A DNA stretch of 64,000 bases, taken from positions 27,083,244 through 27,147,243 of the forward strand of contig NC_081841.1 in the NCBI RefSeq assembly GCF_963259705.1. The letters run 5' to 3'. Numbering within the stretch: position 1 is the stretch's first letter; each line of letters begins with the position of its first letter. Source of the stretch: Myotis daubentonii. Taxonomy: Eukaryota > Chordata > Mammalia > Chiroptera > Vespertilionidae. The notes beneath the pieces are model-generated. The model was given only the letters and a program-made list of their open reading frames with translations. It was not told the origin of the DNA and made no database searches. The translations under genes were made by a program, and so were the position numbers. Positions 21,258 to 34,704 of the stretch are shown one piece after another.

Positions 21258-21540
21258 TTTTTTTCTTTTTCTTTTTCTTTTTTTTTGTTTTGTTTTGTTA
21301 GTCCTCACTCGAGGATAGAGGATATTTTTCCCATTGATTTTTAGAGAGAGTGGAAGTGAAGGAGAGGGAGGGGAGTGAGAGAGAGAAATATCGATGATCT
21401 ATGTGAGAGAGACACATTGATTGGTTGCCTCTCACACCAGGGCTAGCTGATCCCAACCAGGGCTGGAGACCAAACCTACAACCCAGGTATGTGCCCTTGA
21501 CCGGGAATTGAACCCAGACCCTTTGGTGCACAGCCAACTT
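21258..21540 (-). mobile_element. Ves SINE
   Basis: T-rich tail at left, ATCCTCTATCCTCGAGTGAG-type end on the minus strand, GGTTCAATTCC B box and CAAAGGGTC. Confidence 0.82.
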
Positions 21541-22160
21541 CAAAATTAATTGCATGTTTCCTTTACTCTTCCAATGATTATGGAAATAATTCTGAATTGT
21601 ATAAATAATATCAGCATTGTCCTATAAAATAATAGATCAGCATGGTTCAAAATAGAGATTCAGTATTGTCATAGCATACTGGCATTAGAAGAATATTTAG
21701 GTGTTATGGAGTAATATTTGTTGGATTTTGCCTGCCATCATCTGTTCCCAGTCTCTGGATTTTCATTTGGAAAAATACCTTCTTCCTCACTCTGAGTTCC
21801 TGTGGTTAAAGTTGGGGCACTTTACCCCATCCTGAGTCCAATTATGGTCATAGGACCCAGGATTGGACAATCAACATATCCTACTGCCCTGGCTCTAGTG
21901 ATTGTTCCAAGGAATGCACATGACCCACTCCAGGCCAATAGGAGGAAACCACAAAATTTTTTGCCGTTATCATTGAGAAAAAGATATCCACTGGAGTTAT
22001 TACATCATAAGGACATAACCTAGAGCTGTCAAAAAGCCAGCAAATGTAGGCCTTCTTGAACATAAAATCAGCAGAGAAGAAAGCAAAAATAAGAATTGGA
22101 CAGAGAATCCTAATGACCTCATTTTGGCCCTCAATCCAAATGCATGTGAAAATAGTAGTC
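21541..22160. other. No recognised feature
   Basis: Plain sequence; the ORFs here are short and show no domain. Confidence 0.45.
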
Positions 22161-22169
22161 AGACTAAAT

Positions 22170-22752
22170 CATGTATCTTCAAAATTCATGTTGAAGCTTT
22201 AATCCCCACTGTGACTGTATTTGGAGATAGGGCCTTTAAAGAGGTAATTAAGGGTAGCTGAGGTCATAAGAATGGACCCTAATCCAATATGACTGGTGTT
22301 CTTTTATTAAGTGGAAGAGAAACCAGGGGTGTGTGTACCCAGAGAAAAGGCCATGTGAGGACACAGCAAGAAAACGACCATCTGTAAGCCAGGGAGAGAG
22401 GCCTCAGGAGAAACTAAACCTGCCAAAACCTTGATCTTAGATTTCCAACCTCCAGAGCAGTGGTTCTCAACCTTCTGGCCCTTTAAATACAGTTCCTCAT
22501 GTTGTGGCCCAACCATAAAATTATTTTCGTTGCTACTTCATAACTGTAATGTTGCTACTGTTATGAATCGTAAATATCTGATATGCAGGATGGTCTTAGG
22601 CGACCCCTGTGAAAGGGTCATTGGACTACCAAAGGGGTCGCGACCCACAGGTTGAGAACCGCTGATCCAGAGCTATGAGAAATAAATTTCTGTTTTTTAA
22701 GCCAACCTTTCTATGGTATTTTGTTATGGCAGCCCTAGCAGACTAAGACAAG
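22170..22752 (+). mobile_element. MLT1-like ERVL-MaLR LTR, split by SPIN
   Basis: AAATTCATGTTGAAGCTTTA, GGAGATAGGGCCTTTAAAGA, CAATATGACTGGTGTTCTTT, GGCCATGTGAGGACACAGC, AATAAATTTCTGTTTTTTAA and GGCAGCCCTAGCAGACTAA follow MLT1 order. Confidence 0.82.
22458..22664 (+). mobile_element. SPIN (Space Invader) nonautonomous hAT transposon
   Basis: Ends CAGTGGTTCTCAACCTTCTG and CACAGGTTGAGAACCGCTG; interior includes GTCTTAGGCGACCCCTGTGA. Flanks CTCCAGAG and ATCCAGAG (7 of 8). Confidence 0.9.
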
Positions 22753-23633
22753 TGCCATCCCTGAACTTTTCATGTATGAGTCAATAGATTATCTTTTTTG
22801 TATAATGTGAGTTGGAGTTTTGAATCTTATGATGGAGACATAATTGCTTCAAATAGTATCAGGAATGTTGTATTTAAAATAACAGACCTTATAATGTGGA
22901 ATTGGCTAATTGAGGTAAGGTGCAAAGCAGTAAGGATTTCCCCATTCCCCAGATTGGAATGATCATCAATTTTTGCTTTTTGGTAGGAAAGCAACCACTT
23001 TAATTGCTGTCTATTTGATCTTAGCACTCTCCATGTATCAACAAACAAAGCTGAATGTTTAAACACTAGGTAGAAAATATGTTTACAGGACTTGATATAA
23101 ATTTTATTATGTTGGACTGTTACTTTTTGCTAAGGTCTAACAACAAAAAAGCAAGTTTTGTTTGAAGCTAGCTTGCCTAAAAACAGAAAATATAGAAAAT
23201 ACAGCTTTGCCTATGGTGAGTAATCCAAGATGGCTGAGAGTCAGTCCTCACCTTTTAGGATTAGAAATGTCCACATTCTGTATTCCAAGCTAAGTGAATG
23301 CTAACAAAGCCAGGATACTGATACCCACAGAACACTCCCAGTCACTTCCTGTTATTTATTCATTCCCTACCTAACAAAAGGGACAATTGTTTGACTGTCA
23401 TTGGAATATAGCCAGAAAAGAACAGTTTGATTAGCTTTGTCTCCCTACCTCAGAACCATGGCAGAGTTTGTTTCTCAGAGGAGAAAAATAACTCTGATTT
23501 TGGTCAAAAGCTTGAGGAATATAAATAGGGAAAAAAAGTACTAATATTATAAGGGAGTTGTATTGCCTTAGAAACCCCAGACCTGACAAACAAAGCCTTA
23601 TGATTACTCGACCTCTAAAACAATTAACACTCA
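22753..23633. other. No recognised feature
   Basis: Plain sequence with scattered stops in all frames. Confidence 0.45.
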
Positions 23634-23855
23634 AGCCCTAGCTGGTTTGGCTAGGGCATCGGCCTGCAGACTGAAGGGTCCCAGGATCGATTCCTTTCAA
23701 GGGCACATGCCTGGGTTGCGGGCTTGATCCCCAGTAGGGGGCATGCAGGAGGCAGCTGATCAATGATTCTCTCCCATCATTAATGTTTCTATCTCTCTCT
23801 CACTCTCCCTTCCTCTCTGAAATCAATAAAAATATATTTAAAAATAAAAATAAAT
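23634..23855 (+). mobile_element. Ves SINE
   Basis: GCCCTAGCTGGTTTGGCT head, GATCGATTCC B box, TGATTCTCTCCCATCATTAA and AATCAATAAAAATATATTT tail; CAATACTCAAG-like flanks. Confidence 0.88.
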
Positions 23856-24640
23856 TTAAAAACTAATACTCAAGTCCCCCAAAACCTTCCCCAAAGGAAT
23901 TTGGCCGCTAAAGCAAAAAACAAAAGAATCTTCTCTAATGAACACCTCAGCTGTGGCCACACAGGGCAATGGAGAAGGGAAAGATTTTCATATACCAGTA
24001 GTAGAGCCCATAACAAACAGACTAGTTACCAAGAAACTTATGCCACTGTTAGGACAAGGAGTTCTGCTATTCCTATTCTTTCAGGATGTTATCTATGCCA
24101 CAGACCAGTAGCCATTATATATTGTCTCCCTTTCTTCTCCTTTGAAAATGGTAGTTTTTAATGATGGTAAGACTCCTTTCATAATTGTGCAACAGATGAG
24201 TCAGGATGGTCAAAATCATAGGGAAATATCTCTAAGTCCAAACAACAGAAATGCATGACACCTAGATACTATAAACCTTGAGCTGAATAAGGTCACTAAA
24301 TGATAATCTGAGTCTTTGTCCCTTGGAGACAAGAGTTTGTTTTTTATTCTTATGAATGGCATTATGTTAAATGGGGAAATTAGGGTATGCATGATGTTCA
24401 GCAGCCAAGTAGTTGACTGTCGTGAGCATTTTGTTTTTATTTGCCTGTCTGGAATGCATTCCCCCAATCCCATTATCAGTGCAAGTACTTCAAGTAGGCT
24501 GCTCCTCTTCCAGTCCTAGTTCCAAAGCAGGCACTCGAACTAAGTCTGCTCAAACATGTATTCTATATAGTCCATCCTCCCAGTCACAATCAGTTCAGGT
24601 TTAAGATATGCCTGGACTGGATATTGGCTATAACCATATG
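23856..24640. other. No recognised feature
   Basis: Plain sequence; nothing supports a gene. Confidence 0.4.
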
Positions 24641-24935
24641 AAGAGTAAAGCTGCTGTGGTAGTTTAAGCTGTTAGAATGTAAATCTAGAACTGAACTGCA
24701 AAGGACCAGCACATGGAAATAACCTGCTTCAGAATGAAACCACAATAAGGAAAGCAGAGCCAAGAACTGGAAGAACTTGAGTCCCAGTGAAGTCATTTCA
24801 GCTCAAAACCCAGCTGTGCCTGAAGCAATTCTCCTGAACTTTTCAGCTATATTAACCAACATATTCCCTTTCTAAGTCAGTTTGAGCAGTTTTTGTTACA
24901 ACTAAAGAGTTTTAATTATTAGTCATTTAGGTAAA
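24640..24935 (+). mobile_element. Probable old LTR 3' portion (MaLR type)
   Basis: CCTGAAGCAATTCTCCTGAA, TTTTCAGCTATATTAACCAA and AGTCAGTTTGAGCAGTTTTT-like phrases recall the end of a mammalian MaLR-type LTR. Confidence 0.45.
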
Positions 24936-25228
24936 GCTCCCACCCAAGGGAGGAATACCTTGTTTTTTCTTTTTTAATTAATTTTTAATTAAATTTATTG
25001 AGGTTACATTAATAAAATTATACAGGTTTCAAGTGTATAATTCTATAATACATCATCTGTATATTGCATTGTGTTTACCACCCAAAGTCAAATCTCCTTC
25101 TGTCACCATATTATTTGATCCCTTTTCCCTCATTACCTTGCCCCACCTTTGGTAATCACCATACTGCTGTCTGTGTCTATGAGTTTTTGTTTGTTTATCT
25201 TGTTTGTTCATTTGCTGCTATCAGTTTT

Positions 25229-25705
<477 letters not shown>

Positions 25706-25731
25706 GCTGCTATCAGTTTTATATCCCACAT

Positions 25732-26060
25732 ACTAGAGGCCCGGCGCACAAAATTTGTGCACTGGACGGGGGTGGTCCCTAGCCTGGCCTGCGCCCTCTT
25801 GCAGTCCAGGAGCCCTTGGGGGATGCCTGCTCGCTGCACCTTATCACTTGGCTCACTGCTCCTTAGCGCTGCCACAGAGGTGGGAGAGGCTCCTGTCACC
25901 GCCACTGCGCTCGCCAGCCATGAGCCCTGTGGGAGCATACTGACCACCAGGGAGCAGGTCATGTGTTGAGCATGTGCCCCCTAGTGGTCAGTGCGCATCA
26001 TAGCAATTGGTCATTCTGGTCATTCCACCGTAATGGTCGCTTAGGCTTTTATTATATAGA
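25732..26060 (-). mobile_element. HeliBat-like Helitron, minus
   Basis: ACTAGAGGCCCGGCGCAC with hairpin GCACAAAATTTGTGCAC at left; minus-strand 5' end TCTATATAATAAAAGCC. Inserted near the RPL30 copy within the L1. Confidence 0.87.
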
Positions 26061-27157
26061 TGAGTGTAATCATATGGTTCTTGACCTTTTTCTGTCTGAC
26101 TTATTTCACTTAGCATAATATTCTTAACTTCCAATCACATTTTCGCAAATGGCAGTATTTTATCTTTTCTTATGGTTGAGTAATACTCCATTGTACACAT
26201 GTACCACATCTTCTTTATCCAGTCATCAATCAAAGGACATTTCCACTGTTTCCATGTCTTGGCCCCTGTGAATAATACTGCAATGAACATAGGGGTACAT
26301 ATGTCTTTGTGAATAAATGTTTTCAAATTTTTCAGGTAGATACCGAGAAGAGGGGTGATGGGTCATATGATAACTCTATTATTAATTTGTTGAGGAACCT
26401 CCATACTGGTTTCCAAGGTGGCTGTGCCAAATTCCTACCAACAGTGAATTAGGGTTCCTTTTTCTCCACAACCTCTCGAACACTTATTACTTGTCTTCTT
26501 GATAATAGCCACTCTAACAGGTGTGAGGTGGTATCTCATTATAGTTTTGACTTATATTTTCCTAATAGCTAGTGAAGTTAAGCATCTTTTCATATGCTCT
26601 GTTGGCCACTGTATGTCTTCTTGGGAGAAATGTCTGTTCAGTTTCTCTGCCCATTTTTAAATTGGATTGTTTGATTTTTTTGTTGTTGAGTTGTATGAGT
26701 TCTTTATATATTTTGAATATTAACCCCTTGTTGGAGGTGTTGTTTCCAAATATCTTCTCCCATTCAGTTGTTTGCCTTTTTGTTTTATTGATGGTTTCTT
26801 TTGCTGTGCAGAAACTTTTTAGTTTGATACAGTTCCATTTATTTATTTTTACTTCCCTTACCTTTAAGGTCAAATTCATAAAATCCTCTCTAAGACTAAG
26901 CTCCATAAGTTCAGTACCTATGTTTTCTTCTATGTAATTTATTGTTTCAGGTCTAACATTTTGATCTTGATCCATTTTAAGTTAATTTTTGCATATAGTG
27001 ACAAATAGCAGTCTACTTTCATTCTTTTGCATGTGGCTTTCCAATTTTTCCAGCACCATTTATTAAAGAGGCTTTCTTTTCTTCAGTTTTTTTTGTTTGT
27101 TTTTGTTTTGTTTTGTTTTGTTTTGTTTGTTTTGGCTCCTTTGTGAAAAAGTATTTG

Positions 27158-29818
27158 CCCAGGGGGCAGGAGAACCAAGAAGGCAGCATAGTCAAATTCC
27201 TGTACTCGCTGCCTCCCACAACCACATCAAAATTACAACTAAAATACAGAACAACCATAATCCAGAACCACTACAAAGCTGGCTGAATGGAAGTACTACA
27301 ACTAGAGAAGTAAAGAAGAAAGCATACAAGACTGGTAGGAGGTACAGAGGCACAAAATGGGCTGGTCCGACACACACACGGGCCGCTTTTTTAACCAGGA
27401 GGGAGATCGCCTCTGCAGAGGCTGCCTGGAGGAGCAAGGGGTCCCAGCCCCACACCAGAAGCACAGCTCAGGGTCCTACAGCTGGGAAAATAAGTCCCTA
27501 CAGGCAGTAAGAACTACGGGCTGTAAAACCCAGTGTAGATTGGAGCTGAGTGACAGGCTGCTGGAGACACAGCTGCTCCTCTTAGAAGGCCGGCACCACC
27601 AACTGAATTTACAAGCTCCAGCTTCCTTTGACCTCCAGTGCCAGGTGAGGCTCTGGGGAACCCAGACACATATGAGGAGAAACTGAACTGTCTGGCATCT
27701 GGGAAGGAACTCGAGGGCAGCTTTCTTCCAGATGGAGGTGCTCGCAGCAGTCATTGTTCCTGTGCTGGGACCTCCCCTGTTGCAGGGCTGACTGGCAGCC
27801 ATTTCTGTTTGCTCTGCCCTGGTGATTCCCTGAGACCTTGCCCCACTCAATTTACAACCCCACCCAAACTGTGCACAGCAGCTTTTGCATATGAATGGCC
27901 TGTCCTTTCTCAGGCTAAAAACCTGTCAAATAAGTTGCAGTTCGGTCAGGGAGCCCCAAACCTATCAATAAAAGGCCCAAGACCCAGGACCAGCACCAGC
28001 ACCAGCACCACTGCCAGCCTGCCTTGCTTCACAGCTGGACCTCATCTGAGCATTTCTAAACCTGATACAAAGAGGAGGAATCTGCAGATCTCTCTGTAGC
28101 TCCTGCTGGGTGACCCCAGGAAGTGGCTAACTTTGTATCTCTCTGGAGACCCAAGAGCCAATGTACCCAGTGGTCAGTGTCAGACCATACCAGATTACAA
28201 CTCTTCACATCCATAAACAACACACTCAAGGGGCAGACTTAGTGAGCACCAAAGCCCCACTGAAGCAAGTCCTGCCCCATAAGGGTGTCTCCTGCACAGC
28301 AGCTCTCTCACTGTAGTCACAGCTGGTCCCCACAGCCAACTGTCCTGGAGGTCAATTCCTCCCAGTGACACCAACAGCAATCAAAGCTCAACTACAACGA
28401 GACTGTGCACACAGCCCACAAAGGGGTGCACCTAGAGTATCCACCTCAGGTGATTGGGGAGGCTGAGCCACTGGGCCCTATAGGACACCTAATACACAAG
28501 GCCACTCTACTAACTCAAGGAGACATAGCAGCTGTACCCAATACATAGAAACAAACACAGGGAAGCAGCCAAAATCTGGAGACAAAGAAAGATGTCACAA
28601 ATGAAAGAAATGGAAGAAAGCAAACTACTAGATATAGGGTTCAAAACCACAGTTATAAGGTTACTCAGAAATCTTCTAGAAACCTCCAAAGGAATTAGTG
28701 AGACTTTCAAGGATCTTAGTGAGAATGCCAAAAAAAAAAAAAAAGAGAGAGAGAAAATGGAAAAGGACCACCCAGAAATTAAGCATACACTGACTGAAAT
28801 AAAGAATAATATACAGGTATTCAACAGTAAACTAGAAGTTCCCAAGAATCAAATTGATTTGAAATATGAGGAAGCAAAAAACACCCAAGCAGAAGAACAA
28901 AAAGAAAAAAGAACCCAAAAATACAAAGATAGTGTAAGGAGCCTCTGGGACAACTTCAAGCATGCCAACATCCAAATTATGGGGTGCCAGAAAAAGAGAG
29001 AGAGCAAGATATTGAAAACCTATTTGAAGAAATAATGACAGAAAACTTCCCCTACCTGGTGAAAGAAATAGACTTATAAGTCCAGGAAGCACAGAGAACC
29101 CCAAACAAGAGGAACCCAAAGAGGACCACACCAAGATACATCGTAATTAAAATTCCAAAGGCAAAGACAAAGAGAGAATCTTAAAAGCAGCAAGAGAAAA
29201 GCAGTTAGCTACCTACCAGTACAAGGGAGTACCCATACGACTGTCAGCTGATTTCTCAACAGAAACTATGCAGGCCAGGAGGGAGTGGCAAGAAATATTC
29301 AAAGTGATGAATAGCAAGAACCTACAACCAAGCTTACTCTACCCAGCAAAGCTATCATTTAAAAATGAAAGTCAGATAAAGAGCTTCACAGACAAGAAAA
29401 AGTTAAAGGAATTCATCACCACCAAACCAGCATTACATGAAATGCTGAAGGGTATTCTTTAAGAAGAGGAAGAAGAAGAAAAAGGTAAAGATAAAAAATA
29501 TGAACAACAAAGTGGCAACAAATACATATCTATCAACAATTGAATCTAAAAATCAAACGAATAAAAAGTCTGATAACAGAATAAACTAGTGAATGGAATA
29601 GAATCATGGGCATGGAAATGGAACAAACTGATGATTCTGAGGGAAGCAGATGAGGGAAGCTGCGGGAAGAGATTAGACAAAGATGTATGTATGCATTACC
29701 TATGGACACAGACAATAGGGTGGTGAGGGCCTGGGGTGGGGTAGGAACCAAGTGGAGGGGAGCTATTGGGGGGGGGGGAGAGGAACCTCTGTAATAATCT
29801 CAACAAAATTAATTTTTT
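27158..29818 (+). mobile_element. HAL1 retrotransposon, oldest copy in the window
   Basis: It starts near AGGAGAACCAAGAAGGCAGC and ends after the HAL1 3' UTR with CTCAACAAAATTAATTTTTT. Target duplication AAAAAGTATTTGC / AAAAATTATTTGC flanks it. The leader is about 1.4 kb, longer than in the other copies. Inserted within the L1 ORF2 region. Confidence 0.85.
28592..29462 (+). pseudogene. HAL1 ORF1, disabled old copy
   Basis: The coiled coil is open from MSQMKEMEESKLLD to about 28980 and has an A-rich insert (five Lys codons). One base is lost in the RRM start (IQIMG then a shift), a stop follows at 29078 and another indel occurs near 29160. The C-terminal domain is open from 29268 to 29462 (LQP SLLYPAKLSF, ALHEMLKGIL). 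Not translatable as one protein. Confidence 0.85.
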
Positions 29819-30061
29819 AAAAATTATTTGCTCATATACCTGTAGGTTTATTTCTGGGCTCTCAATTCTGTTCCACTGGTCTCTGTGTCTATTTTTCTGC
29901 CAATACCATGTAGTTTTGATTATTGTCACCTTGTAGTATAATTTGAAGACAGGGAGTGTGATACTTCTGTTTTCATTCTTTTTTCTCAGGATTGTTTTGG
30001 CTATTTGGGGTCTTCTGGGGCTCCATACAAACCTGATGACTTTTTGCTCAATTTTTTTTTT

Positions 30062-30276
30062 CTCTAATCCTCGCCCAATGATATTTTTTTCCATTGATTT
30101 TTAGAGAGAGTGGAAGGATACAAGGGAGGAGGGGGAAAGAAACATCAATGTGAGAGACTGACATCAATTGATTGCCTTCTACATGCAACCCAGGTACATG
30201 CCCTTGACCAGGAATTGAACCCAAAACCCTTCAGTGCTCTGGCAATGCTCTAACCACTTAGAAACACTGGCCAGGG
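30062..30276 (-). mobile_element. Ves-type SINE in L1
   Basis: Minus-strand CCCTGGCCAGTGTTTCTAAG head, GGTTCAATTCC B box and AAAAATATCATTGGGCGAGG tail. Confidence 0.82.
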
Positions 30277-30311
30277 ATTTGTTCTATTTCTTTTTTAAAA
30301 ATGCCATTGGG

Positions 30312-30544
30312 CACTGGCTGGTGTGGCTCAGTTGGCTGAGGGTCCTCCATGCACTGAAAGATCATCAGTTCAATTCCCAGTCAGGGCACAGGCCCGGGTT
30401 TTAAGCTCAATCCCTGGTCAGGGTGTGTGCCAGAGGAGCAGATCAATGTTTCTCTCTTTCTTTCTCTCTCTTTCCCTCTCTCTCCCTGTTCCTTCCACTC
30501 TCTGTAAAATTAATAAAAACATATTAAAAATTAAAATTAAATTT
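30312..30544 (+). mobile_element. Ves-type SINE in L1
   Basis: CACTGGCTGGTGTGGCTCAG head, GTTCAATTCCC B box, CT-rich run, AATTAATAAAAACATATT tail. Target duplication AAAATGCCATTGGG at both ends. Confidence 0.88.
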
Positions 30545-30840
30545 AAAATGCCATTGGGATTTTGAAGGGGAATGCATTAAATTTGTATATTCCTTTGGGT
30601 AATATGGCCATTTTAACTATGTTGATTCTTCTAATACACAAACATATAGTATCTTTCCATTTCTTTGTTCCTTCTTCAATTTACTTTTAATAATATCTTG
30701 CAGTTTTGGGTGTATAGGTCCTTCACATCCTTTGTTAAGTTTATTCCTAGGTATTTTATTCTTTTTGTTGCAATTCCAAAGGAATTGTTTATTTCTTTTT
30801 CTGAAATTTCATTGTTAGTATATAGGAATGCATTGGATTT

Positions 30841-31034
30841 TTATTAGAGAAAGAGTTAGGGAGGGAAGGAGAGAAAAAAAGAGAGAGAAAGGGGAAGAGA
30901 GAGAGAGATCAGTTACCTCCTGTAACCAAGGACCAAACCTGAAACCTAGGTACATGCCCTGACCGGGAATCAAACCTGTGACCCTACGGTGTATGGGATG
31001 ACACTCCAACCAACCAAGCCACACTGGCCAGAGC
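30841..31034 (-). mobile_element. Ves-type SINE in L1
   Basis: Minus-strand CTGGCCAGTGTGGCTTGGTT head and GTTTGATTCCC B box. Target duplication GGAATGCA(T/C)TGGATTT. Confidence 0.83.
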
Positions 31035-31264
31035 AGGAATGCACTGGATTTGTTTTCACTGGTTTTGTATCCTTTCACTTGACTGTATTGTTTGTTTCTA
31101 ATAAACAATAGTTTACTGTTTCTAATAGTTTTTGGTGGAGTCTTTAGGGCTTTCTAAGAATCACTTTGTCTGCAAAAAGTGACAATTTTACTTCTTCATT
31201 ACCAATTTGGATACCTTTTCTTTCTTTCTCTTGTCTGGTTGCTCTGGCTAGGATTTATAGTACT

Positions 31265-31643
31265 ACTAAAGGCCCAATGCAAGAAATTTGTGCACTTGGG
31301 CTGGGGGGGGGGGCGCGGAGTGTGAGGGGGCATCCCTCAACCCAGCCTGCACCTTCTCGTAGTCCAGGAGCCCTCAGGGAATGTCCCACTGCAGGTCTGA
31401 GCTGTCAAACATCTTTAGCGCTGCAGTGGAGGTGGAGAGGCTCCCGCCACTGCCACTGCACTCGCCAGCCATAAGCCCAGCTCAGGGCTTCTGGCTGAAT
31501 GGCACTCCCCCTGTGGGAGCACAATGCCCACCAGGGGGCAGCTCCTGCATTGAGAGTCTGCCCCCTGGTGGTCAGTGTGCATCATAGTGACCGGTCATTC
31601 CACCATTCGGTCAATTCGCATATTGGCTTTTTATTATATAGGA
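31265..31643 (-). mobile_element. HeliBat-like Helitron, minus, in L1
   Basis: ACTAAAGGCCCAATGCAAG hairpin side at left; minus-strand 5' end TCCTATATAATAAAAAGCC. Confidence 0.85.
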
Positions 31644-32040
31644 TGCTGAATAACAGTATTAAGAGTAGACATCCTTGTCTTGTTCTTGATCTTAGAGGAA
31701 AAGCTTTCGGTTATGTATATTAGTATAATATTAGCTGAGGGCTTGTCATATATGGCCTTTATTATGTTGAGGTACTTTCCTTCTATATCCATTTTATTTA
31801 GTGTTTTAATCATAAATGGAGTTGTATCTTGTCAAATGCTTTCTCTGCATCTAATGATATGATCATATGATTTTTATCCTTCATTTTGTTAATGTGGTGT
31901 ATCACTGATCAATTTGTATATGTTGAACTATCCTGTACCCATGGAATGAACCCCACTTGATCGTGATATATTATCTTTTTAGTGTATTGTTGTATGCAAT
32001 TTGCTGGTATTTTGTAGGAATACCTTGTTCTTGTTCCATT

Positions 32041-32572
32041 CTTGTCAATGCTGCTAATGTAGGTAGGTCCAATTTTGTTTCTCAGAAGAAAAGACAGAAA
32101 AGAAAAAGCAGATAAATTCAACATAATCTCAAGTTTGCTTTCACTATTTTAGTGTATTTACAACGCTATAAAAACTACTGTTCTAGTTTCTAAGAATACT
32201 GAAGCCCTCAGAATTGATTTAAAGTAAAAATGTCTAAATTTATTCAAAATTGAATTCTGTATTTAATAAAATTCACAACAAAGGTAATTATAATACTGGA
32301 AGGGAAAGAATCAGAAAGTCTGGCACAAAAATGTTGTTTACTGTTCATACATGAAGAAAGTGACATAATTATGCCATTTTTCAAATTTTGGAGCAATTCA
32401 TTGTGAAAAAGAGATTTTATTTTGGGGTGTTTTTTTTAAAAGTAAATTAAAATATTTACTTTTTCAGGATTTATTTTCAACTTTTATTCCAATCCAGTAA
32501 TTCTTCTTTAATTGCATATGTGCCAATCCTGCTAATCCCATAGTATTATTGTATTTTTTTTTTTTTTTACTT
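32041..32572. other. No recognised feature
   Basis: AT-rich plain sequence. Confidence 0.45.
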
Positions 32573-32658
32573 TGGCCTGGTCATCGTGGCTCAGTGGTTG
32601 AGCATCAATCTATGAACCAGGAGGTCACAGTTCGATTCCCAGGCACATGTGGATTCTT

Positions 32659-34560
32659 TTTTTTTATTTATTAAATCTTTATTGTTCAGATTATTACATT
32701 TGTTCCTCTTTTTTCCCCCCCATAACTCCCCTCCTTCCACCCCACCCTCCGCCCTCACTCCCCACCCACTGTCCTCATCCATAGGTGCACTATTTTTGTC
32801 CAGTCTCTTCCCGCATCTCCCACACCCCTTTCCCCCCCAAGAATAGTCAGTCCATTCCCTATGTCCGTGATTCTATTATAATCACCAGTTCATTCTGTTC
32901 ATCAGATTATTTATTCACTTGATTCTTAGATTCACTTGTTGATAGATGCATATTTGTTGTTCATAATTTGTATCTTTACCATTTTCTTCTTCTTCCTCTT
33001 CTTAAAGGATACCTTTCAGCATTTCATATAATCCTGGTTTGGTAGTGATGAACTCCTTTAGCTTTTCCTTATCTGTGAAGCTCTTTATCTGACCTTCCGT
33101 TCTGAATGATAGCTTTGCTGGATAAAGTAATCTTGGTTGTAGGTTCTTGGCATTCATCACTTTGAATAATTCTTGCCACTCCCTTCTGGCCTGCAAAGTT
33201 TCTGTTGAGAAATCAGTTGACAGTCGTATGGGTATTCCCTTGTAGGTAACTGACTGTCTTTCTCTTGCTGCTTTTAAGATTCTCTCTTTGTCTTTTGCTC
33301 TTGGCAATTTAATTATGATGTGTCTTGGTGTGGTCCTCTTTGGATTCCTTTTGTTTGGGGTTCTCTGTGCTTCCTGGACCTGTAAGTCTATTTCTTTCAC
33401 CAGGTAGGGGAAGTTTTCTGTCATTATTTCTTCAAATAGGTTTTCAATATCTTGCTCTCTCTCATCTTCTGACACCCCTGTAATTCAGATGTTGGTACAC
33501 TTGAAGCTATCCCAGAGGCTCCTTACACTGTCTTCGTATTTTTGGATTCTTTTTTCATTTTGCTTTTCTGGTTGGGTGTTTTTTGCTTCTTCATATTTCA
33601 AATCTTTGACTTGATTCTTGCGCTCCTCTGGTCTGCTGTTGGGAGTCTGTATAGTATTCTTTATTTCAGTCAGTGTATGCTTAATTTCTAGTTGGTTCTT
33701 TATCATAACATCGAGGGTCTCACTAGATTTCTTGTAGATCTCATTAAGTTTATCGGCAGCTTCTAGACAGTTCTTGAGAGACCTCAAAAGTGTGGTTCTG
33801 AACTCTATATCTTCTATTGACAATTTTGTCCTGTTTCTTTGTCTCCGCATTTTTTATGATTTCTTGGTGCACCCCCTAGTGGTCTTTGTGCGCAGTCTTG
33901 TTGTAGTTAATTAAGCCTTTGTTGCTGTAGTTAATACTGGGGGGGATTTGACCTCCAGGCCAACTGGCTGTGAGAGTCAGCTGTGTCTGCAGTGGGAAAA
34001 CTTCTGTCCTCTGGGGAGGTGCTAATCTAGCGTTTGCCTGAGGCTAGCCGGCAAATGGCTCTATGCAGGGCTTGGGTGGGGGCGGGTCGCCCGGGGTCAA
34101 ACAGGGCAGTCGGTGGGAGCAGTTATGGCTTCTCTCAGTCCCATCCCCAGAGGCTCTGCCTCTCAGAGTCCCAGCAACCACTGCAAACCTTGGAGAGAAA
34201 GCTGCCCTCACGTTCCGACCGATGCCAGACAGTCCCACTTCTCCCGTTTGAGTCTGGGTCCCTAGAGACTTGCCCAGAACTGGAGCTCAGGGCCTGAGCC
34301 TCCCTCCTGATTGAAAACAACAACCACACCCTCAGCCGCCAGCCCGCTCTGCACACACCTCCGCACCTTTGTATTTTACTTCCGCACTGCGTCTCCTCTG
34401 AGTCTCGGTATGTTTTTCTCTTTCCTCCTAGCTGTAGAATTTCCCCTCAGCCAGCTTTCCTGTGGTTCTGGGTGATGTCCGTTCCGTCTTTTAGTTGTAT
34501 TTTTGAAGTGGTTGTGCGAGGCAGCATTCTCTGGTGTTTACCTATGCCGCCATCTTGGTT
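32659..34560 (-). mobile_element. HAL1 retrotransposon, minus, full length
   Basis: It has the same layout as the copy at 3486: minus-strand AACCAAGATGGCGGCATAGG start, ORF1, 3' UTR, AATAAAGATTTAATAAATAA end. Perfect 15-bp target duplications CACATGTGGATTCTT at 32644-32658 and 34561-34575. Confidence 0.92.
33002..33850 (-). pseudogene. HAL1 ORF1 with a single in-frame stop
   Basis: The reading frame has the same 849-bp span as the intact copy at 4190. It is open from MRRQRNRTKLS at 33850 through the coiled coil and enters the RRM, where the codon after FKCTNI is TGA (about 33482-33484) instead of the Arg codon seen at 4190. It is then open from ITGVSEDEREQDIENL to the normal stop at 33002. 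One base change therefore separates it from a full frame. Confidence 0.9.
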
Positions 34561-34704
34561 CACATGTGGATTCTTAATCCACAATGTGGGGCATACAGGA
34601 GGCAGCAGATCAGTGATTCTCTCTCATCATTGATGTTTCTATCTCTCTCTCCCTCTCCCTTCCTTTCTGAAATCAATAAAAGTATATTTTAAAATATATT
34701 TTTT

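Larger units (their letters stand above)
32573..34690 (+). mobile_element. Ves-type SINE split by a HAL1
   Basis: The head (GGCCTGGTCATCGTGGCTCAG, shortened here, with B box GTTCGATTCCC) ends at 32643 and resumes at 34576 with ACAATGTGGGGCATACAGG and AATCAATAAAAGTATATTTT. The two halves join exactly when the HAL1 and one duplication are removed. Confidence 0.88.

Noticed and set aside
26135..26975. 63- and 137-codon minus frames as a host gene
   Set aside because: They are decayed L1 ORF2 pieces (for example MEYYSTIRKD and ETINKTKRQ) within the old L1.
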